The notes beneath the pieces are model-generated. The model did not search any database and was not told where the DNA came from. It saw only the letters and a program-made list of their open reading frames with translations. 64,000 nucleotides of DNA from Gordonia sputi NBRC 100414 (GTDB lineage Bacteria > Actinomycetota > Actinomycetes > Mycobacteriales > Mycobacteriaceae). The position numbers and the translations under genes are program-made. Below, one piece after another: positions 52,141 to 60,907 of this stretch (within the stretch, counting starts at the first letter, position 1; each line of letters starts with the position of its first letter). The stretch is taken from assembly GCF_000248055.1 (NCBI RefSeq), contig NZ_BAFC01000123.1:1-64000 (forward strand), read 5' to 3'.

Positions 52141-53199
52141 TCAGTGAATTGACGGTGTGATCGCTTCGAGCACACGCTCGGCGGACAGCCGCCACGAGAA
52201 TCTGCGCGCGTTATCGTGTCCCATGCGAATCAGCTTGGTGCGCAACCCGGTGTCTTCGGACACGCGGCGTACGGCGTCGATCATCGCCTGAGCATCACCC
52301 GGAGCGAAGAACACTGCTGCCTCGCCCGCAACCTCGGGGATCGACGCCGCATCACTACACACAACCGGGCAGCCCGACACCTGCGCCTCGACAACCGGCA
52401 GTCCGAAGCCCTCGTACCGCGACGGGAAGACCAACGCGCGGCAATGTCGATACAGGTATGCGAGCTCGGCATCATCCAGGCGTCCGGCGACGGTTGCGCC
52501 AGCGGCAAGTGGCGAAGCATCGCTGAACACTTGAGGATTGCCCGACGCTCCCACGACAATGACCGGAAAACCCTCGGACACCAGCGCGTTGACGGGCTCG
52601 GGAAGATTCTTGTGCTGGGCGAGGGTGCCGACTACGACGACGGATTTCGCGATGTCGACTGTGTCACCGAGGTCGGGTGCGTGCTCGTCGACCGCGTCGA
52701 AACCGTCTGCCGCACAGTGTGCAACATCGAATCGTTCAGCGGGAACATGCAGGAAATCGGCGAGTTCGCCAGCGCTGAACCGGGATACGGTGACGAGGTG
52801 TGCTGCCGTCCGCGACAGCAGGAAATACATCACGGCGTAGAAGGCGACAAACGACCGTCGGAAAGTCGACGAAAACCGGAACGGGGTTGCGTCATGCATC
52901 GTGACCAGCTGTTTGCGCTTGAGCAGCGGTGCAGGTCCGGCAAAATTGAGAAGAAGCGCACCACGGGTGGTCAGTGGCAGGTCAAGCTGCTCGAAGGCGA
53001 CGCCGCTCCAGCGCGAACGATGCACCCGCGCACCACTGTCGACCAGCCACTCCGGCATCTCGGCGTCTGCGGGAACGTCGACGACGAACCGGCGTTCCGG
53101 TGCAAGTGTCAAGAGCGCGCGTACCATCTCGTTGGCGTAACGCTGGGTGCCCGTCATCGATTGCGCGAGCCACTTGCCATTGATGTGTATCTCGCTCAT
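52141..53199 (-). CDS. GT4-family glycosyltransferase
   Basis: The 352-residue GT-B enzyme has an N-terminal domain beginning INGKWLAQSMTGTQRYANEMV and a C-terminal nucleotide-sugar domain with VVVGTLAQHKNLPEPV and the signature FPSRYEGFGLPVVEAQVSGCPVVCSD. It resembles mannosyl or rhamnosyl transferases of the RfaB/WbaZ type. It is coupled by ATGA to the next upstream GT4 gene, so the two probably add successive sugars. Confidence 0.9.
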   Translation of the reverse strand: MSEIHINGKWLAQSMTGTQRYANEMVRALLTLAPERRFVVDVPADAEMPEWLVDSGARVHRSRWSGVAFEQLDLPLTTRGALLLNFAGPAPLLKRKQLVTMHDATPFRFSSTFRRSFVAFYAVMYFLLSRTAAHLVTVSRFSAGELADFLHVPAERFDVAHCAADGFDAVDEHAPDLGDTVDIAKSVVVVGTLAQHKNLPEPVNALVSEGFPVIVVGASGNPQVFSDASPLAAGATVAGRLDDAELAYLYRHCRALVFPSRYEGFGLPVVEAQVSGCPVVCSDAASIPEVAGEAAVFFAPGDAQAMIDAVRRVSEDTGLRTKLIRMGHDNARRFSWRLSAERVLEAITPSIH

Positions 53200-54260
53200 A
53201 TGACCTTCTGGAAGAACCGATCGTAGAGTCGTCCGAGCGCTGCGCGTTGCGCGTCGTCGGTGTTGTCGGCGAGTGCGCGTTGGGTCGACTCGGTTGTGGC
53301 AGCGTAGGTTTCGGGATCAGCGAGAGCTTTGAGTAGAGGCTCGAGCTGCGAGGGATGGTCGATCGTCATCGGCATGCGGAAACCGTGCACGTACGGCTGT
53401 GCGCGTGCGATCACCGGAAGGCCGGCCGTCGCGGCCTCGAGGATGGAGATCGGAAAGCCCTCCCACTGGGCTGTGTGGAGGTAGACATCAGCCGCAGCAA
53501 GTGTCTTCAATGCCTGTTCACGACTCAGCCAACCCGTGACATCGACGCCCGCGCTACGTAGGAGCCGGGCGCTCTCTTCGTCGCCGCCGCCGATCCACAC
53601 GGCCTCGAAGTCGGTGCCGGAGCGACGCGCAGATGCGACACACTCGGCAAAGAAGTGCGCGTCCTTCTGCGGCCCCAATCGCCCGTTGCCGGCGATTCGC
53701 AATCGTGTTGACGCCGTCCGCTGATGTTGGGGTATGTGTGAGGGGGTCACGTTGGGCACCAGGACAGTCCTGGGATTCGATACGGGCCACTCCGAGAGCT
53801 CCCGTTCGCGCGGGGAACATGCGCCGATTGCAGAAGTGTTGAACGATAGCAGCCACTCTGCGAACCGAAATCCGGTTCGGATCACGCCGGGTACGTCGCG
53901 CCGTTCGAACGCGTAGCAATGCGGCGTATACACGATGGGGGTGCGCTGTGAGTTTCGCAGCGCCAATCGAACGTATACCCCGGCCTTGCTCGAGTGTGCA
54001 TGAATAACAGCCGGGCCCTTGTCCCGCACGGTGCCGTTGAGGAACCGGATCCTGTTCGCGGTTCCTTCCGGAAGTTCGATCGTCGAAGCGAACTGGCCCA
54101 ACGACTCAACATCCACCGTTGCCTCGGCACGTGTGGCGTAGACGAGGTGGTGCTCGACGTCGGGATAGTTGCGCACGTAGTCGCCGATTGCGGCTGCGGT
54201 CCCGCTCGCGAAGGACTCCGTGACGTGGATGAGTTGACGGCCAGTTGTGTGACTGGTCAT
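53196..54260 (-). CDS. GT4-family glycosyltransferase
   Basis: The 354-residue GT-B enzyme has HVTESFASGTAAAIGDYVRNYPD at the start and VIHAHSSKAGVYVRLALR, which belongs to the acceptor domain of GT4 enzymes such as WcaK or RfaG relatives. IGNGRLGPQKDA-like (here AGNGRLGPQKDAHFF) and LHTAQWEGFPISILEAATAGLPVIAR form the donor domain. ATG 54260 overlaps the upstream stop as ATGA; a longer reading is excluded by that overlap. It is translationally coupled on both sides. Confidence 0.9.
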   Translation of the reverse strand: MTSHTTGRQLIHVTESFASGTAAAIGDYVRNYPDVEHHLVYATRAEATVDVESLGQFASTIELPEGTANRIRFLNGTVRDKGPAVIHAHSSKAGVYVRLALRNSQRTPIVYTPHCYAFERRDVPGVIRTGFRFAEWLLSFNTSAIGACSPRERELSEWPVSNPRTVLVPNVTPSHIPQHQRTASTRLRIAGNGRLGPQKDAHFFAECVASARRSGTDFEAVWIGGGDEESARLLRSAGVDVTGWLSREQALKTLAAADVYLHTAQWEGFPISILEAATAGLPVIARAQPYVHGFRMPMTIDHPSQLEPLLKALADPETYAATTESTQRALADNTDDAQRAALGRLYDRFFQKVI

Positions 54261-55354
54261 TTCACCTCGAGTGGGATTTGATTGCGAGACCACCGCGATG
54301 TGGTACTGATCTGGCGTGGCACGTTGGTGACGAAGGGTTGAACCGAACTATCGACCAGAGCAATCTGTGTGAATGAGATATTGCTGATCGGTGCGCCCCC
54401 GTCGGCGAGCACCGCGACGTCGCGGCCTGCCTTCGCCGGGGTTGACTTGATGGTTACGTCGGCTATCCGGACTGAGTCGATGCCGTGACCGCGGTTTCCG
54501 GCGTAGACCAATATCGCACCCTGAACGGCGGTGCCGACGTTGGCAGACGTTATCGTGCCGCTCGCCACCGAAACCTGCCACACCGAATGGGTATAGAACG
54601 GATTGCCCTCGCTGGCGATGTACAGGCCTGCCGCAGCGGTATTGGAGACGTTCAAACCGTTGATGCTAATGCGAATGCCTCCGACGACGCTGATTCCGCG
54701 ACCCCACCGGTTTCCGTTCACAGTGATGTTCGTTTCCTTGATATCGGAGCACAGTCCGCCATTGGCGTAGCTCACGACGGCCACACCGTCGTCGCCGGTA
54801 CCGGACGTCGTCACGTTGCTCACCGAGCCACCGCTCGCCCCGTTGGTGATGTGAACGCCATCGGCAAGGGTGTTCGAGACATTCACGCGATCGATGGTGA
54901 AGTTCTTCGCACCGTCGACGAAGAGGCCGGCAGCGGCCGAGCCGTTGATCGTCACATCGCGGACGGTGTCGTTCTGTCCGCTGATCACCAATTTGTGCTG
55001 ATCCAGGCCGGTCTGCCGCTGTCCGCGAGTTGCCCCGTTGAAAGTGATACCCGAGATGCTCACCCCATTGGCACTCACCTGTACAGATGAACTCAAGTCG
55101 TTCGTCGCGGCGAGCACCGTGTTATCACCTGTGATGGTGACGTTCGGTACCCGGATCTTGAGAGCTCCGGAATGGCGGTAGGTACCGCCGTCCAATCGGA
55201 GAGTCGACCCGGGTGTCAGGGCGTCGAACTTCTTCTGTAGAACCTGGGTCCGGTCAGCGTTCACTGGCGCGGTCGCGGCCGAACCGCACCCCGAGATCAG
55301 CAGAAGGATCGACAGCGATACCAACCCGATCACGGTCACGTGGCGCTTGCTCAT
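54257..55354 (-). CDS. Right-handed beta-helix lipoprotein
   Basis: The lipobox is LISGC (C23) after a typical signal. The mature protein is a parallel beta-helix with repeated short strands: NVTITGDNTVL, GVSISGITFNGA, DTVRDVTINGSA, FTIDRVNVSNT, NITVNGNRWGRGI. This is the pectate lyase / mannuronan epimerase fold (NosD/Pectate-lyase-3-like). It sits between the polymerase and a glycosyltransferase gene, coupled to both by ATGA-type overlaps. It may cleave, epimerise or bind the exopolysaccharide on the cell surface. Activity is not certain. Confidence 0.86.
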   Translation of the reverse strand: MSKRHVTVIGLVSLSILLLISGCGSAATAPVNADRTQVLQKKFDALTPGSTLRLDGGTYRHSGALKIRVPNVTITGDNTVLAATNDLSSSVQVSANGVSISGITFNGATRGQRQTGLDQHKLVISGQNDTVRDVTINGSAAAGLFVDGAKNFTIDRVNVSNTLADGVHITNGASGGSVSNVTTSGTGDDGVAVVSYANGGLCSDIKETNITVNGNRWGRGISVVGGIRISINGLNVSNTAAAGLYIASEGNPFYTHSVWQVSVASGTITSANVGTAVQGAILVYAGNRGHGIDSVRIADVTIKSTPAKAGRDVAVLADGGAPISNISFTQIALVDSSVQPFVTNVPRQISTTSRWSRNQIPLEVK

Positions 55355-56703
55355 GCCGTGATCTCAACGTCGCGCGGAACAGTGAGATCACTGCGATGAG
55401 CGGAACAGTCCGACGGTGTCGACATTCCCGGCGTTTTCAATCGTGTCGCGAGGAACGCGATGAGAAGCAAACCCAGCCAGGCTGGAGCCGCTCGGCCCTG
55501 CGCCCAGTATAGATAGCGGGGCATTTCGAGTAATCCTGTGAACATCACCGGGTACATGAGGAGGCCAATCAGAGATCCGTTGACGAATGCGCGATACGTT
55601 ACGCCGACAATGATGCCAGCAAGCGCAAAATAGACAAGTCCGCCGAAAGGTCCGTAATCGGTGAATGGTCCGGTATACCCGCTCGGATTGTTGAACTCCG
55701 GATTGGCATGTTGGGTCAGCAGTGGCGTGTAGTCGGACGGGCCGAGAGGGAAGGCGCTCCGGTGCGGGGGCAGAGTGCTGTAAACGTGCTCAATTCCCGG
55801 AGCCGTCCACACGACTTCGAGTGTGTCGTAGGGGACTCGCCCTGGCCACCGCATGTTCTGGTAGATGATCTGGCCATTGTTGATCGCCGTCGCGTAGTAG
55901 CCCGCGAGCCGATCCGCCGCGAACTGGATGAAGCTGTTGGAAGTGCGGGTTCGATAAAACGACCATGAACGGAAATACTCGAACAATCCGAAGACGAGAA
56001 GCAGGAGCGGCAGGGACGTGAGCGGAATCCACTGTGCGATGGTATTTCCGCGTCGGTGTCGGTTGCCCATCCGTGCACTACCGATGACAGCCAGTGGAAC
56101 AACGAGTTCCAGTACGGCGAGTCTCTCCGAGAAGACGTAGGCACGCCCGATTGCCAGCAGCATCACGGAAGCGATGATTGCGATCTGTTTCTTGTTCTTC
56201 CCCTGCGTCAGGACGAGCGCAGCGACGACGACAGTGGGTACGCCGAACTGTGTGAGAGTGGTGACTCCCGCGATCGTCCCGATCGCGTCTTTTGCCGACG
56301 TACCGTCTGCCGCCGTCGCGCTGAGCAATTCGGACGGTGTGATGCCTGATTTGGCGATCAGATATCCGAACCCGACGTAGCCCAACACTGTCAATCCGAA
56401 CATCACCGAACTCGCGCGGACCAACAGGGTTCGTGTATCCGAACTCAGGGGAGGCCAGCCTCCGCCCGCGACGGGGCGACGCCGCACCAGCAGCATCCCG
56501 ATCAGTGCGGCGAGGGCCAACACCAGCACACCGGACCCGAACATCGCGACCGTCTCGTTGTCGAGAGTCCGTGGGGATCGCCAGAGCGTGCGGAACTCCT
56601 CGTCGCTGATGAAGGTGGTCGGTATCAAGGACAGCGAACCCACCACCAGGGCGATGGCAATCGGCGATATCCACCAGACTGCCCGTGGAGTGCGTGCTTT
56701 CAC
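55351..56703 (-). CDS. Wzy-like O-antigen/exopolysaccharide polymerase
   Basis: A 450-residue membrane protein with about twelve helices and one long outer loop in the C-terminal half (from QFAADRLAGYYATAINNGQIIY to NPEFNNPSGYTGPFTDYGPFGGL). Such loops carry the catalytic residues of Wzy polymerases. It has no sequence signature beyond topology. Its position among flippase, transferases and chain-length regulator makes the call strong. The GTG at 56703 overlaps the upstream stop. Confidence 0.85.
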   Translation of the reverse strand: MKARTPRAVWWISPIAIALVVGSLSLIPTTFISDEEFRTLWRSPRTLDNETVAMFGSGVLVLALAALIGMLLVRRRPVAGGGWPPLSSDTRTLLVRASSVMFGLTVLGYVGFGYLIAKSGITPSELLSATAADGTSAKDAIGTIAGVTTLTQFGVPTVVVAALVLTQGKNKKQIAIIASVMLLAIGRAYVFSERLAVLELVVPLAVIGSARMGNRHRRGNTIAQWIPLTSLPLLLLVFGLFEYFRSWSFYRTRTSNSFIQFAADRLAGYYATAINNGQIIYQNMRWPGRVPYDTLEVVWTAPGIEHVYSTLPPHRSAFPLGPSDYTPLLTQHANPEFNNPSGYTGPFTDYGPFGGLVYFALAGIIVGVTYRAFVNGSLIGLLMYPVMFTGLLEMPRYLYWAQGRAAPAWLGLLLIAFLATRLKTPGMSTPSDCSAHRSDLTVPRDVEITA

Positions 56704-57557
56704 CGGTCTCTGCCGAAGTAGCCGACGAGTTCGCCACGGAGGTACGCGACGTCGGCCCGAGCGTGGATTCGGTTACCGCGAATGTCGCGCACGACGCTGC
56801 CGACGATCTTGCGGGCACCGTGGTAACCGAACTGCGCGACCGACAGCCGGTGGCGACGCCACAGGTGACCATTCCCTACGCCGTACTTGAACATCTTGTC
56901 GACGAACGCTTCCGTGATCGCGTGACGGTCGTCGTCTTGAAGAATGTGGATCGACGGATCGTAGGAGAGTGTGTGCCCAGCTGCGATGAGCCGAAGGACC
57001 AGGTCCGACTCTTCGCCCGCGCCGCGAAGTCCGGGTGAACCGACTCCGATGCTCTCGTCGAATGGGGCGCGCGAAGGCAGCGTCGCCGTGCGGAGGAAAA
57101 TCGTGCTCGCGATACTTGTGCGTGGAAAATTCAGTCGCGACACGGTCGTTGGTCGTCGCAACCAGCGTTGCATTGACGGCCGCCCATCGGCGGTGACCTG
57201 CATACCACTTACTCCGGCAAGTTCAGTGTCGGTCTCGAGGAGCCGCGTCGCCGCTTCCAGCGTGTCCGGTCTGTACCAGCAGTTGTCGTCCGGATAGGCC
57301 ACGATCGGCGCGGTGACCAATCGCGTACCCGCGTTGCGCCCGGTCGAGGCGCCGCGTCCACTCCGAGTGGCTTTGACGGGGCCGGGCAGCTCTGCTGACG
57401 TCACCAGGGCCGCACACTGCTGGTCGTCGCTTTGATCGACGACGATGAACTCGACGTGTTCTGCAATCGATGAAGCGGCGACCGAATCGAGTAGTCGACG
57501 GAACTCACTGGGTCGACCGATGGTGGTGCATACGAGTGAAATTCGAGGTGAGGTCAT
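56700..57557 (-). CDS. GT2-family glycosyltransferase
   Basis: The 285-residue GT-A enzyme opens SPRISLVCTTIGRPSEFRRLLDSV and has FIVVDQSDDQQ as the nucleotide-binding Asp, GASTGRNAGTRLV, the metal site YPDDNCWY and a probable catalytic-base region GLRGAGEESDLVLRLI. There are no membrane helices. It is the first transferase gene after the chain-length regulator in a run of genes coupled by 4-base overlaps. Confidence 0.9.
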   Translation of the reverse strand: MTSPRISLVCTTIGRPSEFRRLLDSVAASSIAEHVEFIVVDQSDDQQCAALVTSAELPGPVKATRSGRGASTGRNAGTRLVTAPIVAYPDDNCWYRPDTLEAATRLLETDTELAGVSGMQVTADGRPSMQRWLRRPTTVSRLNFPRTSIASTIFLRTATLPSRAPFDESIGVGSPGLRGAGEESDLVLRLIAAGHTLSYDPSIHILQDDDRHAITEAFVDKMFKYGVGNGHLWRRHRLSVAQFGYHGARKIVGSVVRDIRGNRIHARADVAYLRGELVGYFGRDR

Positions 57558-57563
57558 TGCGGA

Positions 57564-58925
57564 TCAGGCCGAATCTGCTGTAGCAACTTCACGCCGGACA
57601 CCTGCGGGAACATCGGCTGACTCGCCTGCGCCGTTTTGGTCGGTGTCGGTGTCGGTGTTGGTGTCGGTGTCGGTGTATTGAGTGTTGTCGCCCCGAGCGC
57701 TTTCTTGGCGGTCGTCGTCGGTCACACTCGGCGCATGCTCGGGTTCGATGACGGCCGACTGCGACTCGCGCGGCTGCTCCGTCTCCTTGCTATTCGCCAG
57801 CGCCAGCCGCCACTGCTTACGTGTCACAGCAATGAAGCCCGATTCGGGTACGGGCAACAAGTTCAACGTGGACGTGAGGGCGGGCAGGCGATCAACATAC
57901 TGCTGCGCAACGACAACAACGTAGTCGGCATGTCTGAGGTGGTCAGCGAGATCAGGGTCGACGCCGAGTGATAGGCACTCGACAACTTGCACGGCGTCGT
58001 GATGTGCGGATGCTCCCGCGATTAGTTCGCCCACGCGACGTGTTCCTGATTCCGGGGATGCTCCCACGACGACGATCGTGCCGCTGTCTGGAGAGCCCAG
58101 TTGCGCGAAAAAGCTTCTGGCCGCAGCTTTTTCGGACTCAGAAGGGAAACTGCCGGGTCGGCCGATGGCAAGGGTCGGGGTGAAGGTCTTGGCGATATCG
58201 CTGACGTCAGACGAAGAGGTGATGAATCGCTTGCGATTGCGCCAGACGACTGCGCCACCGAGCGCGACGAGCGCGCCTACCACGGCGCCGATGATCGCGG
58301 TAACTCCCCAGTTCGACGAAGATCCCGAAGTCGGGGTCGCAGGCTGTACAACGATGGCTGGTGCGCCGGCCGCTGTCTGCAATTGCAATGCCGAGGCCTG
58401 CGTGCGTAGTTCTTGGACGCCAGCGCCCCGGCCGGTGCTTTGCTGCTGGGTAATCAGATTGTTGATCGAATTCAGGGCGGCAGTGTTTCGATCCCGCAAC
58501 TCCCCCGACGAGTGATCCAAGTACGTCGTTATCGCAGTTTCGACGATGCGTTTCGCCTCGATCTCTGTGGGCGCAGTCGCCGAGATCGTCACCACTGCGG
58601 AATTGCTGTTCTGTACCGCGCTGATCGACGGATCGGTTTCTGAGCCCAACGTCGATTTCACGCTCTCTCGGAAACCTGAACCCGAGAGGTACGCGATCTC
58701 GCCACTGACATAACTCTGCAGCTCGTCGGTCGATGTCGGTTGGCCACTCAACACGGCAGACACGCTGGCGGGCTGCTCGAGCCGCACCATCGCCTCGGCT
58801 GAGTGCGCGCTGTTACCCGTTTGCGTCAGTGCTCCGGCCAGGCCCCCCAGGACAGCGCACAACAGTGTGACCGGCCACAGCGCAACCACCCCACGGGTCA
58901 GCTGGGCACGATTTAGTACGTGCAT
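57564..58925 (-). CDS. Wzz-like chain-length regulator with a degenerate kinase-like domain
   Basis: The 453-residue protein has the Wzz/CapA layout: helix one near TRGVVALWPVTLLCAVLGGLAG, a helical outer domain, and helix two around WGVTAIIGAVVGALVALGGAVVW. A cytoplasmic domain follows that resembles the BY-kinase fold, with SEKAAARSFFAQLG and TIVVVGASPESGTRRVGELI. The P-loop GxxGxGKT is lost, leaving GASPESGTRR, and the tail has no tyrosine cluster. The tail is acidic with TDTDTNTDTDTDQ. ATG 58925 follows GGGGGAGTTCTTTTG. It probably sets chain length without kinase activity. Confidence 0.87.
   Translation of the reverse strand: MHVLNRAQLTRGVVALWPVTLLCAVLGGLAGALTQTGNSAHSAEAMVRLEQPASVSAVLSGQPTSTDELQSYVSGEIAYLSGSGFRESVKSTLGSETDPSISAVQNSNSAVVTISATAPTEIEAKRIVETAITTYLDHSSGELRDRNTAALNSINNLITQQQSTGRGAGVQELRTQASALQLQTAAGAPAIVVQPATPTSGSSSNWGVTAIIGAVVGALVALGGAVVWRNRKRFITSSSDVSDIAKTFTPTLAIGRPGSFPSESEKAAARSFFAQLGSPDSGTIVVVGASPESGTRRVGELIAGASAHHDAVQVVECLSLGVDPDLADHLRHADYVVVVAQQYVDRLPALTSTLNLLPVPESGFIAVTRKQWRLALANSKETEQPRESQSAVIEPEHAPSVTDDDRQESARGDNTQYTDTDTNTDTDTDQNGAGESADVPAGVRREVATADSA
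57638..57680. repeat. GGTGTC hexamer microsatellite in the chain-length gene
   Basis: GGTGTC recurs about six times with one variant (GGTGTT), reading as Thr-Asp and Thr-Asn pairs on the coding strand. The 6-base unit would change tail length without shifting the frame. It lies in the C-terminal acidic tail. Confidence 0.85.
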
Positions 58926-59058
58926 CAAAAGAACTCCCCCTATTTACTCGCTGCTACCTTATCCGAGATCGCCAACTTTGCTGAAAAATATCGCCTCAGG
59001 CGACGAAACTCACATGAATTCCTCACAGTTCGGTCGGATTTGCGTAGACCCCCCGCGC

Positions 59059-59084
59059 GTGGGTTGCCGGTGGATGCAACCCCA
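59059..59084. terminator. Stem-loop downstream of menE
   Basis: GGGTTGC (59061-59067) and GCAACCC (59076-59082) form a 7-bp stem with an 8-base loop, extended by GTG/CAC. It lies 26 bases beyond the menE stop on the minus strand, in the gap before the chain-length gene. There is no T-run, so terminator function is only suggested. Confidence 0.35.
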
Positions 59085-59109
59085 CGATGCGACACGGGAA
59101 TGCACAAGG

Positions 59110-60423
59110 TCAGCTGAAGCGTTCCCGCAGGGCGTGTCGGTCGACCTTGCCCGGGCCGCGTAGCGGGAGCTCGTTGAGCTCGATCACCTCGCGCGGCGCG
59201 GCGTAGCGGTCGAGTCGTTCGACGACGGCGCTTCGGATGCGGTCGGCGTCGAATCTGGTTCTGCCCGAGGGCACCACGAAGGCGACGACCTTCTCGCCGA
59301 GCCGGTCGTCTGGCAGTCCGACGACGGCGCACTCGCGTACGGAATCGTCGTCGAGGATGACGGCCTCGACCACCTGCGGTACCACTGTGAGTCCGCCGGT
59401 GGTGATGGCTTCGTCGGCGCGGCCGATGATGCTCAGGACGCCGTGGTCGAGGCGGCCGAGGTCGTCGGTGACGAAGGTCCCGGGAGTTGCGAATGCGGGA
59501 TGCTCCGGCAGATGACGGTAGCCATGCGCGACCATCGGGCCCGAGAGTGCCACGCGCCCAACACCTTCGGGATTGGGGTCGAGGAGGGTGACGGTGACGC
59601 CGTCGAGCGGGATGCCGTCGTAGACGCAGCCGCCGCCGGTCTCACTCATGCCGTAGGTCCGGATGATGGGCAGTCCGGCGTCGAGTGCGCGACGTAGCAG
59701 GGGTGTGGGAGTCGCCGCACCGCCGACGAGGAGGGCGTCGGTGCTGCGGAGTGCTGCGGTGGCACGCGGGGAGTCGAGGACTTTGATCAGTTGCGTCGGC
59801 ACCAGCGAGGTGTAGCGACGCGGACCGTCGAGTGCGTCGAGGGCGTCGGCGAAGGCGTCGGGTTCGAAGCCGGACGAGACGTCGAGGACGCCTGGCGTGA
59901 ACCCGGCAGCCAGTGCGCGGAGGAGAACCTGGAGTCCGGCGATGTGGTGCGGGGCGAGCGCGAGGAGCCAATTGCCCGGTCCGCCAAGGTATTTGTGCGT
60001 CGCGGCCGCTGACGCGGTGAGGGTGTGGGGCGTGTGTTGCGCGCCCTTGGGGGTGCCGGTGGTGCCCGAGGTGGAGATGACGAGCGAGATGACGTCGTCG
60101 ATGGGGGCGTCGGCGGCCAGGGCGTCGGCGAGGCGCGCCGCGTGCGCGGGGTCGGCGGCCGGGGTGGGCAGGGCGGCCGGGGTGGTCTCGACAAGCTCGA
60201 CCAGCGGTTGGGGCTCGACCAGCGGAATGGGGGGCGTGGTCTCGACAAGCTCGACCAGCGGTTGGGGCTCGACCAGCGGTTGGGGCTCGACCAGCGGTTG
60301 GGGCTCGACCAGCGAGGCGGGCCTGAGCGGCGGTTGGGGAGTGACCATCGCGAGCAGGGTGTCGCGGAGGTCGAGGACCGTCGAGTCGGCAGGCAGGGGG
60401 AGTGGTCGCAGGATGCGGGTCAC
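59110..60423 (-). CDS. menE: o-Succinylbenzoate-CoA ligase with repeat-derived insertion
   Basis: MenE activates o-succinylbenzoate as its CoA thioester in menaquinone synthesis. The adenylate-forming core has LVISTSGTTGTPKGAQHTP, TYGMSETGGGCVYDG, DDLGRLDHGVLSIIGRADE and the C-terminal catalytic Lys in LPLRGPGKVDRHALRERF. The GTG at 60423 is chosen because it aligns with the usual start; a reading upstream of it overlaps the DUF3349 gene. Residues about 37-81 are PQPLVE and LVELVETTP units that come from a genomic repeat and are not part of the family. Function should persist because the insertion lies before the core. Confidence 0.93.
   Translation of the reverse strand: MTRILRPLPLPADSTVLDLRDTLLAMVTPQPPLRPASLVEPQPLVEPQPLVEPQPLVELVETTPPIPLVEPQPLVELVETTPAALPTPAADPAHAARLADALAADAPIDDVISLVISTSGTTGTPKGAQHTPHTLTASAAATHKYLGGPGNWLLALAPHHIAGLQVLLRALAAGFTPGVLDVSSGFEPDAFADALDALDGPRRYTSLVPTQLIKVLDSPRATAALRSTDALLVGGAATPTPLLRRALDAGLPIIRTYGMSETGGGCVYDGIPLDGVTVTLLDPNPEGVGRVALSGPMVAHGYRHLPEHPAFATPGTFVTDDLGRLDHGVLSIIGRADEAITTGGLTVVPQVVEAVILDDDSVRECAVVGLPDDRLGEKVVAFVVPSGRTRFDADRIRSAVVERLDRYAAPREVIELNELPLRGPGKVDRHALRERFS
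60181..60314. repeat. LVELVETT-type repeat array inside menE
   Basis: GGTCTCGACAAGCTCGACCA occurs twice, interspersed with shorter GGGCTCGACCAGCGGTTG units. On the minus strand these read as LVELVETT and PQPLVE. The same family lies in the acyltransferase gene and in the pit-LLM gap. Confidence 0.92.
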
Positions 60424-60433
60424 CGCAGCAAAA

Positions 60434-60778
60434 CTACTCCGGCTCGGCGCCGTCGGACGGTGGCGGGTCGAGGGGGTGGTCGTCGAACGGCCAGCCGCGT
60501 GACTCGAGGTAGGTGCGGACGCGTTCGATGTCGGCCTCGTGGGGGAGCTCATGGGTGACCTTGGAGATCTTCACCCCGGCGTCGATCTTGGAGATCGGCT
60601 CGGGCGGCGGCGCCGACTCGCGGATGAGCTCGCCAGAGACCTCGTCGACTTCGTCCTCACTGAGTTGTCGACGCAGGAGTGCGACGAGGGGGATGTAGTC
60701 ATCGGTGGGTACGCCGTCGGGATACCCGGCGCGCAACCAGTCGATGATCTTCTTCAGAAATTGCGGCCGATCGGCCAC
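60434..60778 (-). CDS. DUF3349 family protein
   Basis: A 114-residue protein with FLKKIIDWLRAGYPDGVPTDDYIPLVALLRRQLSEDEV and ISKVTHELPHEADIERVRTYLESRGWPF, the DUF3349 layout of two helical parts with a conserved GYPxGVP. It is the Rv0543c counterpart between menE and pit. GTG 60778 is used to match its paralogue's length. Structures of DUF3349 proteins are known but not their role. Confidence 0.85.
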   Translation of the reverse strand: MADRPQFLKKIIDWLRAGYPDGVPTDDYIPLVALLRRQLSEDEVDEVSGELIRESAPPPEPISKIDAGVKISKVTHELPHEADIERVRTYLESRGWPFDDHPLDPPPSDGAEPE

Positions 60779-60907
60779 GCCGTCCCCCTCTCGCACACAC
60801 AGACGCCTTACGCGTTCTGGTCTGCGATTCTAAGCGGTCCGCGCCTGCTCGTGGCAGGCGCGGACCGGATACTCGTGATGGCTGAGGAGTCTCAGCTCAC
60901 CGTGATC

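Noticed and set aside
59110-60552. 480-residue version of MenE
   Set aside because: It would overlap the upstream DUF3349 gene by over 100 bases and adds a low-complexity Ser/Thr/Pro segment; GTG 60423 fits the family start.
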